A stretch of 64,000 nt of DNA from an uncultured Pseudokineococcus sp. (GTDB taxonomy: Bacteria > Actinomycetota > Actinomycetes > Actinomycetales > Quadrisphaeraceae), in the NCBI RefSeq assembly GCF_947495735.1, contig NZ_CANMAA010000016.1, positions 1 through 64,000 of the forward strand, given 5' to 3'. The translations under genes were made by a program, and so were the position numbers. This document shows positions 52,614-62,042 of this stretch, one piece after another. A model generated the notes under the pieces. It was not told the DNA's origin and did not search any database. It saw only the letters and a list, made by a program, of their open reading frames with translations. The stretch's first letter is position 1; the number at the start of each line of letters is the position of its first letter.

Positions 52614-55600
52614 GTGACGGTCGGCGAGGTGCTCGGGGCAACGGTGCGCCGCGCCGATCACCCCCCGGTGAGCAGCTCCTCGTCTCCCTCGGTCCCCGGG
52701 CGCCCGGGAGCCGCAGCCCTCCCGCCCCGCGCAGCCGGCGCCGCCGTGCGCCCCCTCGTCGCCGCGGCCTTCGTCGCGGTGCTCACGGCCCTCGGGGCGC
52801 TCGTGCCCGCCGTGCTCGGGGGCGGGTCGGCGCTGACCGCCGCCGACGCCCCCGTCTCGCTCGGGCGGACCGAGCCGGTGCTGCGCCCGATCCTCGACCA
52901 GTTCCCCCCGGCGGTGCCCACGGGGCTGACCGTCACCGCCCTCGAGGGCTCCCTCGCCGTCCGGTGGAATGCGGTGGGCGACAACGACCTCAAGGACTAC
53001 CGCGTCTACCGCGACGGGACGCTCGTCGCGACGGTGCTGAAGGGCACGACCACCACCACCCTCACCGGGCTCGTCAACGACCAGACCTACTCGATCACCG
53101 TCAGCGCGCGGGACACCGTCGACAACGAGTCGCGGCAGTCGGCGGCGGTCCTGGGCACCCCGCGCGACATGACGCCGCCGCCGGTCCCCACCGGGCTCGT
53201 GGCGGTGCCCGGCGACGCCACGGCGGCGCTGTCGTGGCACGCCGCCTCGGACACCGACCGCACGGCCGTGCGCGTGCTGCGCGACGGCGCCCAGGTGACG
53301 TCGCTGCCGGCCGCCACGACGAGCTGGACGGACACCGGGCTCGTCAACGACCGCACGTACTCCTACGCGCTGGTCGCCGTCGACGCCCGCGGCAACCCCT
53401 CGCAAGCCTCCTCCCCGCCGGTGACGGCGACGCCGACCGACCTCACGGCTCCGGCCGTGCCCACCGGTCTGCGGGCCGTCGCGGGCGACGCGAGCGCGGC
53501 CCTCACCTGGGACCCGGGCGTCGACCCCGACCTCGCGAGCGTCCGCGTGCTGCAGGACGGCGCGGTGGTCGCCGAGCTGCCCGCCGGGACGACGTCGTGG
53601 ACCGCCACCGGCCTGGTGATCGGGCGCCCCTACGGCTTCTCGCTCGTCGCGGTCGACGGCCACGGCAACGTCTCCGCCGCCTCCTCGCCGCCGGTCGAGG
53701 TGGTGCCGGTCGACCTCACCGCTCCCAGCACCCCGACGGGGCTGGTCGCCGTCCCGGGCAACCGCTCCGCCGTCCTGTCCTGGGACCCCGTCGCCGCTGA
53801 CGACCTGGCGGCCTACGAGCTCCTGGACGCGAGCGGCGCGGTCGTCGCGCGCGTCGCCGCCCCGGCGACCTCGGTCCAGCTGACCGGTCTGGCAAGGGAC
53901 CACCAGGAGGCCTACCGCGTCGTCGCGGTGGACCTCGCGGGCAACCGGTCGGCGCCCAGCGCGCCCGTCGTCGTCTCGCTGAGGGACCGCACGCCGCCCG
54001 CTCCCGTCTCGGGCACCGCCGTGGCGGAGCTCGACCGGGCGCTGCGCGTCACCTGGTCGCCGGGCGCGGACCTGGACATCGCGGTCTACCGGGTCCTGCT
54101 CGAGGGGGTCGTCGTGGGCCAGGTGGCGGTGGGCGCTCCGCCGGAGCTGCTGCTGGAGGGGCTCCAGGGGGGCCGCTCGCACCAGGTCGTCGTCCTCGCC
54201 GTCGACGCCGCCGGCAACGTCTCGGCGGGGCACGCGCCGGTGCTCGCCGTCCCCCTCGACCTCCTGCCCGCCGCGCCGACCGGGGTGAGCGCCGTCCCGG
54301 GCGTCGGCAGCGCCGAGGTGTCCTGGGCGGACGCGGCCGAGGACGACGTCGTGGAGCACCACGTCCTCGTCGACGGCGTCGTCGCCGCGGTCGTGCCCCG
54401 GGGCAGCACCTCCGTCGTGCTCGAGGGCCTGGCCCCCGGCGTCGAGGTGGTGGTCGTGGTCGTCGCCGTGGACGCCGGGGGCGGTCTCTCCGCGGTCAGC
54501 GCCGCCGTCCGCGTCGTCCCGCTCCTCCCGCTGCCGCTCTTCCCGCCGTTCGCGCCGCTCGTGCCCCCGGTCGAGGGCTCGGGCACGGCCACCGGCGCGG
54601 GCCTGGCGGCGACGCGCGACGGCCGGTGGGTCGTCGTGAGCACCGCCGCCCGCCTCGAGGACTCGGACACCAACAGCGCCCCGGAGCTGCACCTGGTCGA
54701 CCGGGTCGCGGGCACCAGCCGCCGGGTCGCCCCGCTGCCCGCGGGCTGGCGCTCGACGTCGACCGACAGCACCAACGCCAGCGCCGTCGCCCTCAGCGAG
54801 GACGGGCGCTACCTGGCCCTGTCGACGACGGCGCGGCTGGTGCCGGCCGACACGAACAGCCTGCTCGACGTCTACCGCCTCGACCTGACCACGGGGGAGG
54901 CGGCGCTGGTGAGCGTCCCCGCCTCCGGGGCCGTGTCCGCGAGCACCGCCGGGGCGGTGCTCCCGACCGGCGCCTCCGTCTCCGCCCGCAGCCCCGGCCT
55001 CGCGACGACCGCCGACGGCGGGACCGTCTTCTTCCTGTCCGCCCGCGCCGACCTCGTCCCGGGGGACCGCAACGGCGTCGCCGACGTCTTCGCCAAGGAC
55101 CTCGTCACCGGGGCGGTGCGGCGCGTCTCGACGTCGTCCACGGGCGGGGAGACGTCGCTGCGGGCCACCGGGCCCGCGCTCGAGGCGACCCCGGACGGGC
55201 GGTACGCCGTCTTCCCCGCCCAGGCCTCGGGCCGCCCGGTCGTCCTCGTGCGCAAGGACCTGCTCACGGGCGCGCTCGTCGTCGCCTCGACGATGCCGGG
55301 GACCGGCTCGACGCCGGTGGAGGTGGGCGTCTTCCGCGACACCGGAGACGTCGCGGTGAGCGACGACGGCCGCTACGTCGCCTTCAGCAGCGCCGCCAAG
55401 CCGTCCGCGCCGAGCACCTCCTGGTCCACCGGTCTCGCCTACCGCAAGGACCTGGTGACGGGGGACCTCGAGCCCCTCGGCACGGGGCAGACGGCCGCGT
55501 GGGAGCACCAGCTCGGGCTCGACGCGACGGGGCGCTACGGCTTCGTGGCGACGGCCGCGCCGCTGCTGGCCCACGACGACAACCGGCGCACCGACCACTA

Positions 55601-55838
55601 CCGGCGCGACCTGGGCACCGGGGCCCTGGACCTCGTCACCGCGCGGGCGGACGGGTCGGTCGCGCCGTCAGCGCCGGGCTCGATCACCCCGGCCGAGTAC
55701 GGGCGCGTCCTCGTGCTCGACGCCGACCGCGTGCTCGTCGGCACCGTCCTGCCCCTCGTGGACGGCGACGCCAACTCCGCGCTCGACGTCTACGGCCGCG
55801 ACCTCGCCCGCGGTCAGGCGGGGTCCGTCCTCCCCTGA
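52614..55838 (+). CDS. Secreted fibronectin III/beta-propeller protein
   Basis: 1074 residues. A hydrophobic export segment lies at about 46-70 (VRPLVAAAFVAVLTALGALV). Six fibronectin type III units follow, each opening with PxxPTGL-like edges (PPAVPTGLTVTA, VPTGLVAVPG, AVPTGLRAVAG, TPTGLVAVPG, then APVSGTAV and AAPTGVSAVPG). From about residue 655 a TolB/WD40-like propeller carries repeated SEDGRYLAL, TADGGTVFF, TPDGRYAVF and SDDGRYVAF blades. No enzyme motif or cell-wall anchor is seen. GTG 52614 is used; later GTGs are possible. Likely a cell-surface or secreted binding protein. Confidence 0.8.
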   Translation: MTVGEVLGATVRRADHPPVSSSSSPSVPGRPGAAALPPRAAGAAVRPLVAAAFVAVLTALGALVPAVLGGGSALTAADAPVSLGRTEPVLRPILDQFPPAVPTGLTVTALEGSLAVRWNAVGDNDLKDYRVYRDGTLVATVLKGTTTTTLTGLVNDQTYSITVSARDTVDNESRQSAAVLGTPRDMTPPPVPTGLVAVPGDATAALSWHAASDTDRTAVRVLRDGAQVTSLPAATTSWTDTGLVNDRTYSYALVAVDARGNPSQASSPPVTATPTDLTAPAVPTGLRAVAGDASAALTWDPGVDPDLASVRVLQDGAVVAELPAGTTSWTATGLVIGRPYGFSLVAVDGHGNVSAASSPPVEVVPVDLTAPSTPTGLVAVPGNRSAVLSWDPVAADDLAAYELLDASGAVVARVAAPATSVQLTGLARDHQEAYRVVAVDLAGNRSAPSAPVVVSLRDRTPPAPVSGTAVAELDRALRVTWSPGADLDIAVYRVLLEGVVVGQVAVGAPPELLLEGLQGGRSHQVVVLAVDAAGNVSAGHAPVLAVPLDLLPAAPTGVSAVPGVGSAEVSWADAAEDDVVEHHVLVDGVVAAVVPRGSTSVVLEGLAPGVEVVVVVVAVDAGGGLSAVSAAVRVVPLLPLPLFPPFAPLVPPVEGSGTATGAGLAATRDGRWVVVSTAARLEDSDTNSAPELHLVDRVAGTSRRVAPLPAGWRSTSTDSTNASAVALSEDGRYLALSTTARLVPADTNSLLDVYRLDLTTGEAALVSVPASGAVSASTAGAVLPTGASVSARSPGLATTADGGTVFFLSARADLVPGDRNGVADVFAKDLVTGAVRRVSTSSTGGETSLRATGPALEATPDGRYAVFPAQASGRPVVLVRKDLLTGALVVASTMPGTGSTPVEVGVFRDTGDVAVSDDGRYVAFSSAAKPSAPSTSWSTGLAYRKDLVTGDLEPLGTGQTAAWEHQLGLDATGRYGFVATAAPLLAHDDNRRTDHYRRDLGTGALDLVTARADGSVAPSAPGSITPAEYGRVLVLDADRVLVGTVLPLVDGDANSALDVYGRDLARGQAGSVLP

Positions 55839-55854
55839 GACCGGGCCGACCCCG

Positions 55855-55904
55855 GACGCACGAGGACGCCGGCCCCCGAGCGGGTGCCGGCGTCCTCGTG
55901 CGTC
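55855..55904. terminator. Terminator between the FnIII gene and SDR
   Basis: Perfect 19-bp stem (55855-55873 with 55886-55904) with inner GC pairs. It lies 16 bp after the FnIII stop and 12 bp from the convergent SDR stop, so it serves both. Confidence 0.85.
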
Positions 55905-55916
55905 GAGCGGGGGAGA

Positions 55917-56825
55917 TCAGGGGGTGGGCATGCCACCGGTGCTGGAGTACGTCGAGCCGGTCGTGTAGCTCGACTCCGGGCACGCGAGGTGCACGTACGC
56001 GGCCGCGAGCTCGGCCGGCTGGCCCGCGCGGGCGAGCGGCGTCTGCGCGCCGAACTCCGGGCGCGCCTCCGGCGGCTGACCGCCGGAGACCTGCAGCGGG
56101 GTCCAGAACGGGCCCGGCGCCACGGCGTTGACGCGGATGCCCTTGGGCGCCAGCTGGCCGGCGAGCGCCTTCGTGTAGGCGTTGATGGCCGACTTCGTCG
56201 AGGCGTAGTCGAGCAGGTTCGGCGAGGGCTGGTAGGCCTGCACCGAGGTCGTCGTGATGATGCTGCTGCCCGGCTCCATGTGGGGGACGGCGGCCTTGGT
56301 GACCCAGAACAGCGCGTGGACGTTCGTGCGGAACGTCTCGTCGAACTGCTCGGTGGTCAGGTCGGCGATGTCGTCGACGGCCGTCTGCTTGCCGGCGACG
56401 ACGGTGAGGACGTCGATGCGCCCGAGCTCGGACATCGCGCGCTCGACGAGGTCGATGTTGGCCTGCTCGTGCGACAGGTCGCCCGGCACGGCGACGGCGC
56501 GGCGGCCGGCGGCCTCGACGAGCCCCACGACCTCCTGCGCGTCCGCCTCCTCGGCGGGGAGGTAGGCGAGCACGACGTCGGCGCCCTCGCGGGCGTAGGC
56601 GATGGCGGCGGCGCGGCCGATGCCGGAGTCGGCGCCGGTCACGACGGCGACGCGGTCGGTGAGGCGGCCGTAGCCGACGTAGGTGTCCTCGCCGTGGTCG
56701 GGCTTCGGGGTCATCTCCGTCGCGAGCCCGGGCGCGCTCTGGTCCTGCTGCGGCTGCTCGGGCTGCGGGTAGGCCGTGGTCGGGTCCCGGAACGTGTTCT
56801 GGGTGGTCTGGGTGTCCTGTGCCAT
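55917..56825 (-). CDS. Short-chain dehydrogenase (YghA-like)
   Basis: 302 residues. A polar N-terminus rich in Gln/Pro with [14 protein letters not shown] precedes the Rossmann fold. NAD(P) motif [20 protein letters not shown]; active site Ser in [10 protein letters not shown], Tyr-Lys in [18 protein letters not shown]. The N-terminal extension and the [14 protein letters not shown] segment place it with the YghA/YhdF-type SDRs, of unclear substrate. The GGAGG site is very close to the ATG. It is divergent from the HAD gene. Confidence 0.88.
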   Translation of the reverse strand: MAQDTQTTQNTFRDPTTAYPQPEQPQQDQSAPGLATEMTPKPDHGEDTYVGYGRLTDRVAVVTGADSGIGRAAAIAYAREGADVVLAYLPAEEADAQEVVGLVEAAGRRAVAVPGDLSHEQANIDLVERAMSELGRIDVLTVVAGKQTAVDDIADLTTEQFDETFRTNVHALFWVTKAAVPHMEPGSSIITTTSVQAYQPSPNLLDYASTKSAINAYTKALAGQLAPKGIRVNAVAPGPFWTPLQVSGGQPPEARPEFGAQTPLARAGQPAELAAAYVHLACPESSYTTGSTYSSTGGMPTP

Positions 56826-56894
56826 GCCTCCACCCTGGGGGCGCGGGCGCCGCCCGGCGACCGGGAGCGGGGCGCCCCAGGGCAGGATGGCGCC

Positions 56895-57761
56895 GTGACG
56901 ACGTCGGAGGACCCCTCGACCGGCGCTCCTCCCGGCACCCCTGCGGGCCCCCGTCCCACCGGCCGCGTCCGGCTCGTCGCGAGCGACCTCGACGGGACGC
57001 TCCTCGGCCCCGGCGGTCTCGTCTCGCCCCGGACCCTCGCCATGATCTCGGCCTGCCGGGCCGCGGGCGTCCACGTCGTCTTCGTCACCGGCCGCCCCGT
57101 CGTCTGGGTCGACCCGGTGGTCGAGCAGACGGGCCACACGGGCACGGCCATCTGCGCCAACGGCGCCGTCGTCTACGACGCCGGTCAGCGCCAGGTCCTC
57201 TCGGCCACCGGCCTCGCGCCCGCCGACGTCGTGGAGGCCGTCGAGCGGCTGCGGCGCCGCCTGGACGGGCTGGCCGTGGCGCTGGAGACGCTGGCGGGCT
57301 TCCGCCGCGAGCCGGGCTACGCCGTCCGGTACGACGGCGGCCGGGAGAGCGAGGTCGGCGAGCTGGCCGAGCTGCTCGCCCCCGACCCCGTCGTCCTGAA
57401 GCTGCTCGTGCGCCGGGAGGTCGGCACGTCCGAGGAGCTGCTCGCGGTGGCCCGCGAGGAGCTCGCCGGCCTCGCGCACCCGACGCACTCCTCGCCGGAC
57501 AGCCCGCTGATCGAGGTCAGCGCGGTCGGCGTCAGCAAGGCGGCGGCGCTCGCGGCCCACGCGGCCGCCCTCGGCGTCGCGCGCGAGGACGTCGTCGCGT
57601 TCGGCGACATGCCCAACGACGTGGAGATGCTCGGCTGGGCCGGGCGGGGGTACGCGATGACGGGCGGCCACCCCGAGGCCGTGGCCGCCGCGGCCGCCAC
57701 CGCCCCGGCCTGTGCCGACGACGGCGTCGCCCGCGTCGTCGAGGGCCTGCTCGCCGGCTGA
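56895..57761 (+). CDS. Cof-type HAD phosphatase, second copy
   Basis: 288 residues from a GTG. HAD motif [15 protein letters not shown], motif [13 protein letters not shown], Lys in [10 protein letters not shown] and motif [17 protein letters not shown]2-type cap of the Cof family. It is a paralogue of the HAD at 51651 but clearly diverged. CAGGAT just upstream and no Shine-Dalgarno suggest a leaderless mRNA. Substrate unknown. Confidence 0.9.
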   Translation: MTTSEDPSTGAPPGTPAGPRPTGRVRLVASDLDGTLLGPGGLVSPRTLAMISACRAAGVHVVFVTGRPVVWVDPVVEQTGHTGTAICANGAVVYDAGQRQVLSATGLAPADVVEAVERLRRRLDGLAVALETLAGFRREPGYAVRYDGGRESEVGELAELLAPDPVVLKLLVRREVGTSEELLAVAREELAGLAHPTHSSPDSPLIEVSAVGVSKAAALAAHAAALGVAREDVVAFGDMPNDVEMLGWAGRGYAMTGGHPEAVAAAAATAPACADDGVARVVEGLLAG

Positions 57762-57934
57762 CGGCCCGACGGGCGTCGTCGCCGCGTCGCCGTGGCGGTC
57801 CGACCGACCCCGCCCGCTGGCGTCGGTCCGTCGCCGGTGATCCACTGACGGGACGGCCCTGCTCCCGCCGGGCGCGTCGTGCGCACCGCGCCGGCGCGCG
57901 CACGCAGACGCCGCTCGACCCCGAGGAGGCGGCC

Positions 57935-58150
57935 ATGGCCGCGACCGGACACCGCACCCTGCGCCAGCGAGCGCTCGGCTTTCTCACCTTCTTCTACGGC
58001 CCCGCCGACCACCGCCCGCTGCCGCAGGACGAGCAGGTCAAGACCGGGCTCGACGGCGAGGACGTCGGCGAGGGCTACCGCCGCCGCGGCGAGGCGGGCC
58101 GCAACTACGTGACGCGCGACCGGCAGGACACCCCGCCCGACGAGCGCTGA
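57935..58150 (+). CDS. Small hydrophilic conserved protein
   Basis: 71 residues from ATG behind GAGGAGG. It reads [20 protein letters not shown] then [20 protein letters not shown] and ends in an Arg/Asp-rich tail with [15 protein letters not shown]. No domain is recognised. It stands alone after the HAD gene and convergent with the 175-residue protein. It is real by its start site, frame use and codon bias; role unknown. Confidence 0.6.
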   Translation: MAATGHRTLRQRALGFLTFFYGPADHRPLPQDEQVKTGLDGEDVGEGYRRRGEAGRNYVTRDRQDTPPDER

Positions 58151-58209
58151 CCGACGGCCCGGAGCTCGGGTCCCCGAGGCCGGAGGGCGAGCTCGTCGGC
58201 CGGTCGCCG

Positions 58210-58737
58210 TCAGCCCGGTGGCGGCCACCCCAGGTGGCGTCGGGCCGCCGCGGCGGCCCGCTGCGCGGCGGCGGTGCGCTCCACGCCCACCTCGAGCTGG
58301 CCCGCACGGGCGCTCACCCGCGCCATCGTGGCGGCCTCGGCCGCCGTCGCCACGGCGGTGCCGACCTTGGACAGCCGGCGGTGCAGCTCGTCGGGCAGGT
58401 CCGCCGAGACCGGTGGCCGGGGGACGTCCAGGCCCGCGCTCGGCGCGGCGCGCTGCGCCCGCAGGCACAGCGCGCGCACGTCGTCCAGCACGCGGACGAG
58501 CTCCTCGGCCGTCCGCTGGAGCGGGGGCAGCACCGACTCGGCCGCCCCGGGGGCGGCGTCGGCGACGACGCCGTCGAGGACCTGGTGGTAGCGGTCCACG
58601 GAGCGGTGGACGCGGTCGTGGGCGCGCCGCCACACCCCCTCGCCGAGGGCGGCCTCGAGGTCGCGCTCGGCGCGGCGGCGCGCCAGGCCGGGGGCCAGGC
58701 GCTCGAACCAGCCCCGGCCGTCCGCGCCGCGGGCCAC
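58210..58737 (-). CDS. Helical protein downstream of bpa
   Basis: 175 residues from a GTG 8 bp after bpa. Mostly long helices (ALGEGVWRRAHDRVHRSVDR, then VLPPLQRTAEELVRVLDDVR) and an Ala/Arg-rich C-terminus. No catalytic motif or signal sequence. As the third gene of the qor-bpa unit it may relate to protein turnover, but I did not recognise the family. Confidence 0.6.
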   Translation of the reverse strand: MARGADGRGWFERLAPGLARRRAERDLEAALGEGVWRRAHDRVHRSVDRYHQVLDGVVADAAPGAAESVLPPLQRTAEELVRVLDDVRALCLRAQRAAPSAGLDVPRPPVSADLPDELHRRLSKVGTAVATAAEAATMARVSARAGQLEVGVERTAAAQRAAAAARRHLGWPPPG

Positions 58738-58745
58738 CGTCGCCC

Positions 58746-59348
58746 CTAGAGGTACTGGCCGGTGCCGGGGGAGCCCGGCTGGCCCTGGCCGAGCGGGGGC
58801 ACCGCACCCGGCGCGAGGTCGGCGCCGCCCGGCTGCCCGGGTGCTCCGGCGGCGCCCGGCAGCGCCCGGCGCATCTGCTCGAGCTGCGCGCGCGCCGCCA
58901 TCTGCTGGGCGAAGACGGCGGTCTGGATGCCGTGGAAGAGGCCCTCGAGCCAGCCCACGAGCTGAGCCTGGGCGATGCGCAGCTCGGCGTCGCTCGGGAC
59001 CTCCTCGGGCGAGAAGGGCAGGGCGATGCGGCGCAGCTCCTCGACGAGGTCGGGGGCGAGGCCGTCCTCGAGCTCGGCGAGCGAGCGCTGGTGCACCTCG
59101 GCCAGCCGGGCCCGGCCCTTGTCGTCGAGCGGAGCGCTGCGCACCTCCTCCAGCAGCTGCTTGACCATGCTGCCGATGCGCATGACCTTGTCGGGCCGCT
59201 CCACCTGCTCGGCGGGGTTCGGCGCCCCGCCGCCGGCGACGCCCATGCCCTGCGGGGTCATGACGACGACCGGCTGCTGCTCCGGGGCGTCCGCCCGTGG
59301 TGCGGCGCCGTCCGCGGGCTGCGCCCGTCCGTCCGGGTCCTGGCTCAC
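58746..59348 (-). CDS. bpa: Bacterial proteasome activator
   Basis: 200 residues from a GTG. A disordered N-terminus of 50 residues, then four predicted helices (KVMRIGSMVKQLLEEVRSAP, RLAEVHQRSLAELEDGLAPD and QLVGWLEGLFHGIQTAVFAQ), and a Pro/Gly tail ending in GQYL. Bpa/PafE forms a ring that docks by this terminal motif onto the 20S proteasome and opens it for ATP-independent degradation. The GTG overlaps the qor stop (GTGA), so it is co-translated. Its presence implies a proteasome elsewhere in the genome. Confidence 0.9.
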   Translation of the reverse strand: MSQDPDGRAQPADGAAPRADAPEQQPVVVMTPQGMGVAGGGAPNPAEQVERPDKVMRIGSMVKQLLEEVRSAPLDDKGRARLAEVHQRSLAELEDGLAPDLVEELRRIALPFSPEEVPSDAELRIAQAQLVGWLEGLFHGIQTAVFAQQMAARAQLEQMRRALPGAAGAPGQPGGADLAPGAVPPLGQGQPGSPGTGQYL

Positions 59349-60388
59349 GCGGTGCCTCCGAGGTCGGTGTCGTCACGCGGGGTGCGGTCGGTGGTGCCAC
59401 GTCCGGTCAGCAGCAGCACCTTGCCGATGTGCGAGGACTCCTCGAGCACCTCGTGGGCGCGGCCGACGTCCTCGAGGGGCAGCCGCGCGTGCACGACGGG
59501 GCGCACGTCGCCGGCCTCCACGAGGGGCCACACGTGCTCGCGCACCGAGGCCACGATCGCGGCCTTCTCCTCGCGGGGGCGCGCGCGCAGCGACGTGGCC
59601 ATCACGGCGCCGCGGACGGCGAGCAGCGCCCCCAGGTCGAGCTCGGCGCGGCGCCCGCCCTGCATGCCGATGACGACGAGCCGCCCGTTCGGCGCGAGGA
59701 CGGCCACGTTGCGCTCGAGGTACTTCGCGCCCACGACGTCCAGCACGACGTCGGCGCCGCGGCCCCCGGTGGCGGTGCGCACCTCCTCGACGAAGTCCTG
59801 CCGCGTGTAGTCGACGAGCACCTCGGCGCCGAGCTCGCGGCACGCCTCGAGCTTGCGGGCGCTGCCCGCCGTCACGGCCACGCGCGCGCCCCAGGTCCGG
59901 GCCAGCTGGACGGCGAAGGTGCCGATGCCGCTGCCGCCGCCGTGGACGAGCAGCAGCTCGCCCTCGCGCAGCCCCGCGGAGATGAAGACGTTGGACCACA
60001 CCGTGCAGGCGACCTCGGGCAGCGCCGCGGCGTCCACGAGGCTGACGCCGGCGGGCACCGGCAGCAGCTGCCCCGCGGGGACGACGACGCGCTCGGCGCA
60101 CCCTCCGCCGGACAGGAGCGCGCACACCTCGTCGCCGACGGCCCAGCCGCTGACGCCCTCGCCGACCTGCGCCACGACGCCGGAGCACTCCAGGCCGAGG
60201 ACCTCGGACTCGCCCGGCGGCGGCGGGTAGTGCCCCTGGCGCTGCATGACGTCGGCGCGGTTGACCCCCGCGGCGACGACGTCGAGGAGCACCTCGCCCG
60301 GCCCGGGGACGGGGTCGGGCACCTCTCCGACGCCGAGGACGTCGGGGCCACCGGGCTCGCGGACCGCAGTTGCACGCACGTCCGCCAC
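59345..60388 (-). CDS. qor: Zinc-free NAD(P)H:quinone oxidoreductase
   Basis: 347 residues, medium-chain reductase fold. It has VPDPVPGPGEVLLDVVAAGV, then AGVNRADVMQRQGHYPPPPG, and the nucleotide motif LLVHGGGSGIGTFAVQLART, followed by GGRGADVVLDVVGAKYLERN. Zinc ligands are lacking, as in quinone oxidoreductases and the PIG3/TP53I3 group. It would reduce quinones with NADPH. The stop overlaps the bpa start. The role of this coupling is unknown. Confidence 0.9.
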   Translation of the reverse strand: MADVRATAVREPGGPDVLGVGEVPDPVPGPGEVLLDVVAAGVNRADVMQRQGHYPPPPGESEVLGLECSGVVAQVGEGVSGWAVGDEVCALLSGGGCAERVVVPAGQLLPVPAGVSLVDAAALPEVACTVWSNVFISAGLREGELLLVHGGGSGIGTFAVQLARTWGARVAVTAGSARKLEACRELGAEVLVDYTRQDFVEEVRTATGGRGADVVLDVVGAKYLERNVAVLAPNGRLVVIGMQGGRRAELDLGALLAVRGAVMATSLRARPREEKAAIVASVREHVWPLVEAGDVRPVVHARLPLEDVGRAHEVLEESSHIGKVLLLTGRGTTDRTPRDDTDLGGTA

Positions 60389-60441
60389 CCTCGCACGGCG
60401 GCCCAGCAGCCACACCCGAGGGCGGTGCCGGCTCGGGCGGG

Positions 60442-61926
60442 TCAGGGGCCGAGCTGGCCGCTGGTCGTCAGCTCCTCGGCGACGTCGACGAGCCGACGGT
60501 TGGTGTTCTGGGAGACCTGGGCGAGCAGGTCGAAGGCCTGCTGCGGCGGGAGCTTGAAGCGCTCCATGAGGACGCCCTTCGCCTGGCCGATGAGGTCCCG
60601 GTTGGCCAGCGCCCGGGTGGCCCCCTCGAGCTGGAGCGCGTCGGAGACCGCGACGGCCGCGTGGCTGGCCAGGAGCAGGCCGACCTGCTCGGACTCGTCG
60701 CCGAAGGCGTCGGGCTCGCGGGAGATGAGGTTGAGGGCGCCGAGGTCGTCGCCGTCGACGAACAGCTGCAGGCACAGCGCCCCGTGGATGCCCGCCTCGG
60801 CGGCCCGGGCGGCGAGGTCGGGCCAGCGCTGGTCGGCGGCCAGGTCCTCCACGCGCACGGTCTCGCGCTCGAAGACCGCGTCCAGGCAGGGGCCCTGGCC
60901 GGTCTCCTCCTGGAGCTCGTCCATCAGCCGTCCCAGCTCGCCGGAGGCGCCCTGGGAGGTGACCCGGCGCCGCCCGCGCACGAGGCTGATCGACCCCTCC
61001 TGAGCCCCCGGCACGAGGGCGACCGCGGCGCGGACGACGTGCTCCATCACGTCCGGCGGCTCGGACGTCCGCTGCAGGTCGCGCGCCATCTCGGACAGCC
61101 GCTGGGCGAGGCCCGCCTCGCCGGCGGCGGTGCCGGTGTTGTGCGCCGACGGCTCGCCGCCGGTGCGGGCGCTCCCGTCACCGGGTCCCGGTCGGGCGTC
61201 GGGAGCGTCGTGCGGGTCGCTCGAGGCTGTCTCGTGGTCCACGCCGCCATCGTGCCCGAGCGCCGCGGCTGCCGCGGCCGAGTCGGGCTCGCCGACGGCT
61301 CCCAGCCGGGCGCGGGCCCGCGCGAGGGCGGCGGGGTCGTCGACGTCCAGGACCGCGCGCTCGTCCACCTCGACGAGCGCGAGGCGCAGCCCCTCGACGA
61401 GCGCGCGGGCGGGTGCGCCGTCCAGGTCCCCCGCCCCGTGGCGTCCCAGGTGCTCGGCCCGCACCGCGAGCAGCAGGTGCTGGCGGCGGCCGTCCGGCGC
61501 CACGGCCACGGCCGCGCCGGCGACGGCGTCCGCGTCGGCGCCCTCGTCCGGGGCGGGCCCCAGGGCCGCCACGAGCCGGGGGAGCACCGAGCCCGCCCAC
61601 GGCGCGTCGCCCGGGACGACGGCGACGACGTCCGGCGCCGAGGTCCTGGCCAGGTGGCGGGCGCCCGCGAGGACGCCGGCCGCCGGCCCGGACCCGGGCG
61701 GGTCCTCCGTCACGACGTCGGCGCCGCGGGCGTCGCCGCGCCGCGACGCGGGCCCCACGACGACGACGGGCGCCCCCGGCAGCGCGGCGGCGACGGCGTC
61801 GAGGCAGCGGGCCAGCACCGTCCGGCCGCCGAGGTCGGCGGCGAGCTTGTCGGCGCCGAAGCGCCGGGAGGCGCCCCCCGCCAGGACGACCACTGCCGCT
61901 CCGGGTTCCACGACGCCAGCCTGCAC
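60442..61926 (-). CDS. MobA-like nucleotidyltransferase / GAF-ANTAR in one frame
   Basis: 494 residues with no stop between halves. Residues 8-215 are MobA-like: AVVVLAGGASRRFGADKLAA, SGPAAGVLAGARHLA and VVPGDAPWAGSVLP, as in molybdenum-cofactor guanylyltransferases. A low-complexity linker leads to GAF (about 280-430, VRAAVALVPGAQEGSISLVR and QGPCLDAVFERETVRVEDLA), then ANTAR (ANRDLIGQAKGVLMERFKLP), which binds RNA hairpins to stop termination. A GTG at 61242 could start a separate 266-residue GAF-ANTAR protein. Both readings are possible; the fused form is unusual. Confidence 0.65.
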   Translation of the reverse strand: MQAGVVEPGAAVVVLAGGASRRFGADKLAADLGGRTVLARCLDAVAAALPGAPVVVVGPASRRGDARGADVVTEDPPGSGPAAGVLAGARHLARTSAPDVVAVVPGDAPWAGSVLPRLVAALGPAPDEGADADAVAGAAVAVAPDGRRQHLLLAVRAEHLGRHGAGDLDGAPARALVEGLRLALVEVDERAVLDVDDPAALARARARLGAVGEPDSAAAAAALGHDGGVDHETASSDPHDAPDARPGPGDGSARTGGEPSAHNTGTAAGEAGLAQRLSEMARDLQRTSEPPDVMEHVVRAAVALVPGAQEGSISLVRGRRRVTSQGASGELGRLMDELQEETGQGPCLDAVFERETVRVEDLAADQRWPDLAARAAEAGIHGALCLQLFVDGDDLGALNLISREPDAFGDESEQVGLLLASHAAVAVSDALQLEGATRALANRDLIGQAKGVLMERFKLPPQQAFDLLAQVSQNTNRRLVDVAEELTTSGQLGP

Positions 61927-61941
61927 CGGCCCGGACGCGGA

Positions 61942-62027
61942 CGAGGGGCGGCCCCTCCGCAGCGGTGCCGCCCCTCGCGCGCCCTCCCGGTCCCGGCCGT
62001 CCCCATCGGGACTCGGCCGGGACCGGG
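61942..62027 (-). terminator. Two adjacent terminators after the aldo/keto reductase
   Basis: A 14-bp perfect stem (61986-61999 with 62014-62027) lies 16 bp after the reductase stop. A second 11-bp stem (61942-61952 with 61967-61977) with an inner CCGC/GCGG hairpin follows. Together they insulate the MobA-like gene start. Confidence 0.75.
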
Positions 62028-62042
62028 CGTCCTGGGAGCGGG

